A stretch of 64,000 nucleotides of DNA from positions 1,874 to 65,873 of the forward strand of contig JAGWBR010000005.1 in NCBI GenBank assembly GCA_021295785.1, written 5' to 3'. Of the stretch, positions 63,574 through 64,000 are shown piece after piece. The position numbers and the translations under genes were made by a program. The notes beneath the pieces are model-generated. The model was not told the DNA's origin. It did not search any database and saw nothing but the letters and a program-made list of their open reading frames with translations. Source of the stretch: Gemmatimonadota bacterium (lineage in GTDB: Bacteria; Gemmatimonadota; Gemmatimonadetes; Palauibacterales; Palauibacteraceae). Numbering within the stretch: position 1 is the stretch's first letter; every line of letters starts with the position of its first letter.

Positions 63574-63575
63574 AA
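63516..63575 (+). pseudogene. Truncated DUF5131 5' remnant
   Basis: TTG 63516 opens the same LPDRSAIEWTDATWNP start as the intact gene (Thr17 replaced by Met) and then hits TAA at 63573-63575 after 19 codons. The downstream sequence is unrelated. Confidence 0.92.
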
Positions 63576-63652
63576 GATCAAGTCGATATCGTATCCTCCG
63601 TGGCATCGAAGACCTAGCGTTGGACCAAATCGTGACAGGAGCAGGGCGGAGA

Positions 63653-64000
63653 ATGCGTCGACAAGAAAAGGACTCTTCCACGGAGCACCAAGTGCGGGGC
63701 ACGTCTGGCCCCGCACTCTCGAACGGGCTCCGGATGCCCGCACCAGCCATGCTCGACCTGGCCGCCAGGGCAGCCGAGGCTCTCGTTCGGCGCAGCGAGG
63801 AGCTGGGCCGGAAAGAGGCATGGGACGGCGAGTTTCGCGGCGAGCTTGTCGAAAAGCTCATGGAGGATCCGCCGGAACGCGGCCGGGCGCCAGAGAAGAT
63901 TCTGGAGCAGGCCGTGGCCGACATCCTTCCACTGGCACTTCGCCACGACCATCCCCGTTGCTTCGGCTTCGTGCCGTCCTCCGCCACCTGGCCGGGAGTC
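63653..64000 (+). CDS. Group II PLP-dependent decarboxylase, 3' end cut by window edge
   Basis: 116 codons from ATG 63653, preceded by AGGGCGGAGA, running off the right edge. MLDLAARAAEALVRRSEEL and ERGRAPEKILEQAVADILPL are followed by HPRCFGFVPSSATWPGV. This last motif is the N-terminal region of aromatic-L-amino-acid/diaminobutyrate/glutamate-type decarboxylases. The PLP lysine lies outside the window. The substrate is not decided. Confidence 0.8.
   Translation, partial: MRRQEKDSSTEHQVRGTSGPALSNGLRMPAPAMLDLAARAAEALVRRSEELGRKEAWDGEFRGELVEKLMEDPPERGRAPEKILEQAVADILPLALRHDHPRCFGFVPSSATWPGV

Overview
The window is GC-rich chromosomal DNA from an uncultured-type, probably didermic bacterium. Several features point towards Gemmatimonadota or a near relative, possibly a marine or symbiotic lineage. 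There are many secreted beta-propellers with a G-R-x-G-x-G-P-G-E-F/Y signature and a tandem carboxypeptidase-regulatory/TonB-plug-like protein. There are also a VPS10/BNR-repeat secreted protein, an S9 peptidase, a DUF2723 membrane protein, an ATP/ADP-translocase-like carrier, menaquinone methylation (MenG) and a TorF-like porin. This assignment is inference from gene content; no rRNA or tRNA gene was found to test it.

Layout. 1-1159: left-truncated propeller lipoprotein (minus). 1552-2967: MATE exporter, divergent from a four-gene spermidine/putrescine-type ABC importer (3003-7339). Two tandem small paralogues and thymidine kinase follow. 8672-10978: two secreted proteins (minus), one with a Gly/Asp-rich linker and a metzincin-like motif. 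11236-13508: NatAB-type ABC exporter (minus). 13778-21574: AbrB-fold protein, MenG, TrpE, ornithine aminotransferase, DUF2723 protein, amidase and a membrane protein. 21672-28752 (minus): a run read as Tat-secreted isomerase-like protein, carrier, GDPD, HD protein, a 34-residue MetS-like peptide and CarB. 28985-36160: propeller, trifunctional kinase/M23/aminotransferase fusion and S9 peptidase. 36157-49027: a tightly packed plus-strand block with start/stop overlaps (enoyl-CoA hydratase, ADP-forming acyl-CoA ligase, GlyRS, M3-like pseudopeptidase, hydrolase, NSS transporter, zincin, Nth, QueG, plug-like protein). 49156-55429: porin, a scar region carrying a copied fragment of the VPS10-like gene, a propeller and the VPS10-like gene. 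55539-60061: KatG, then a multicopper oxidase/ZIP pair behind a promoter carrying a perfect 24-bp palindrome. 60047-63575: an accessory island (DUF5131, TcmP, HsdR-N-like protein) bounded by about 160-bp direct repeats. 63653-end: start of a group II PLP decarboxylase.

Two points stand out. First, the island pairs the DUF5131/TcmP duo with a PD-(D/E)XK-like restriction protein and looks like a mobile, defence-type cassette. Second, several well-recognised genes have no ATG/GTG/TTG codon in front of their conserved N-terminus, but have AUU/AUC/AUA codons in the expected place, in one case behind a good Shine-Dalgarno sequence. This hints at unusual use of near-cognate start codons.
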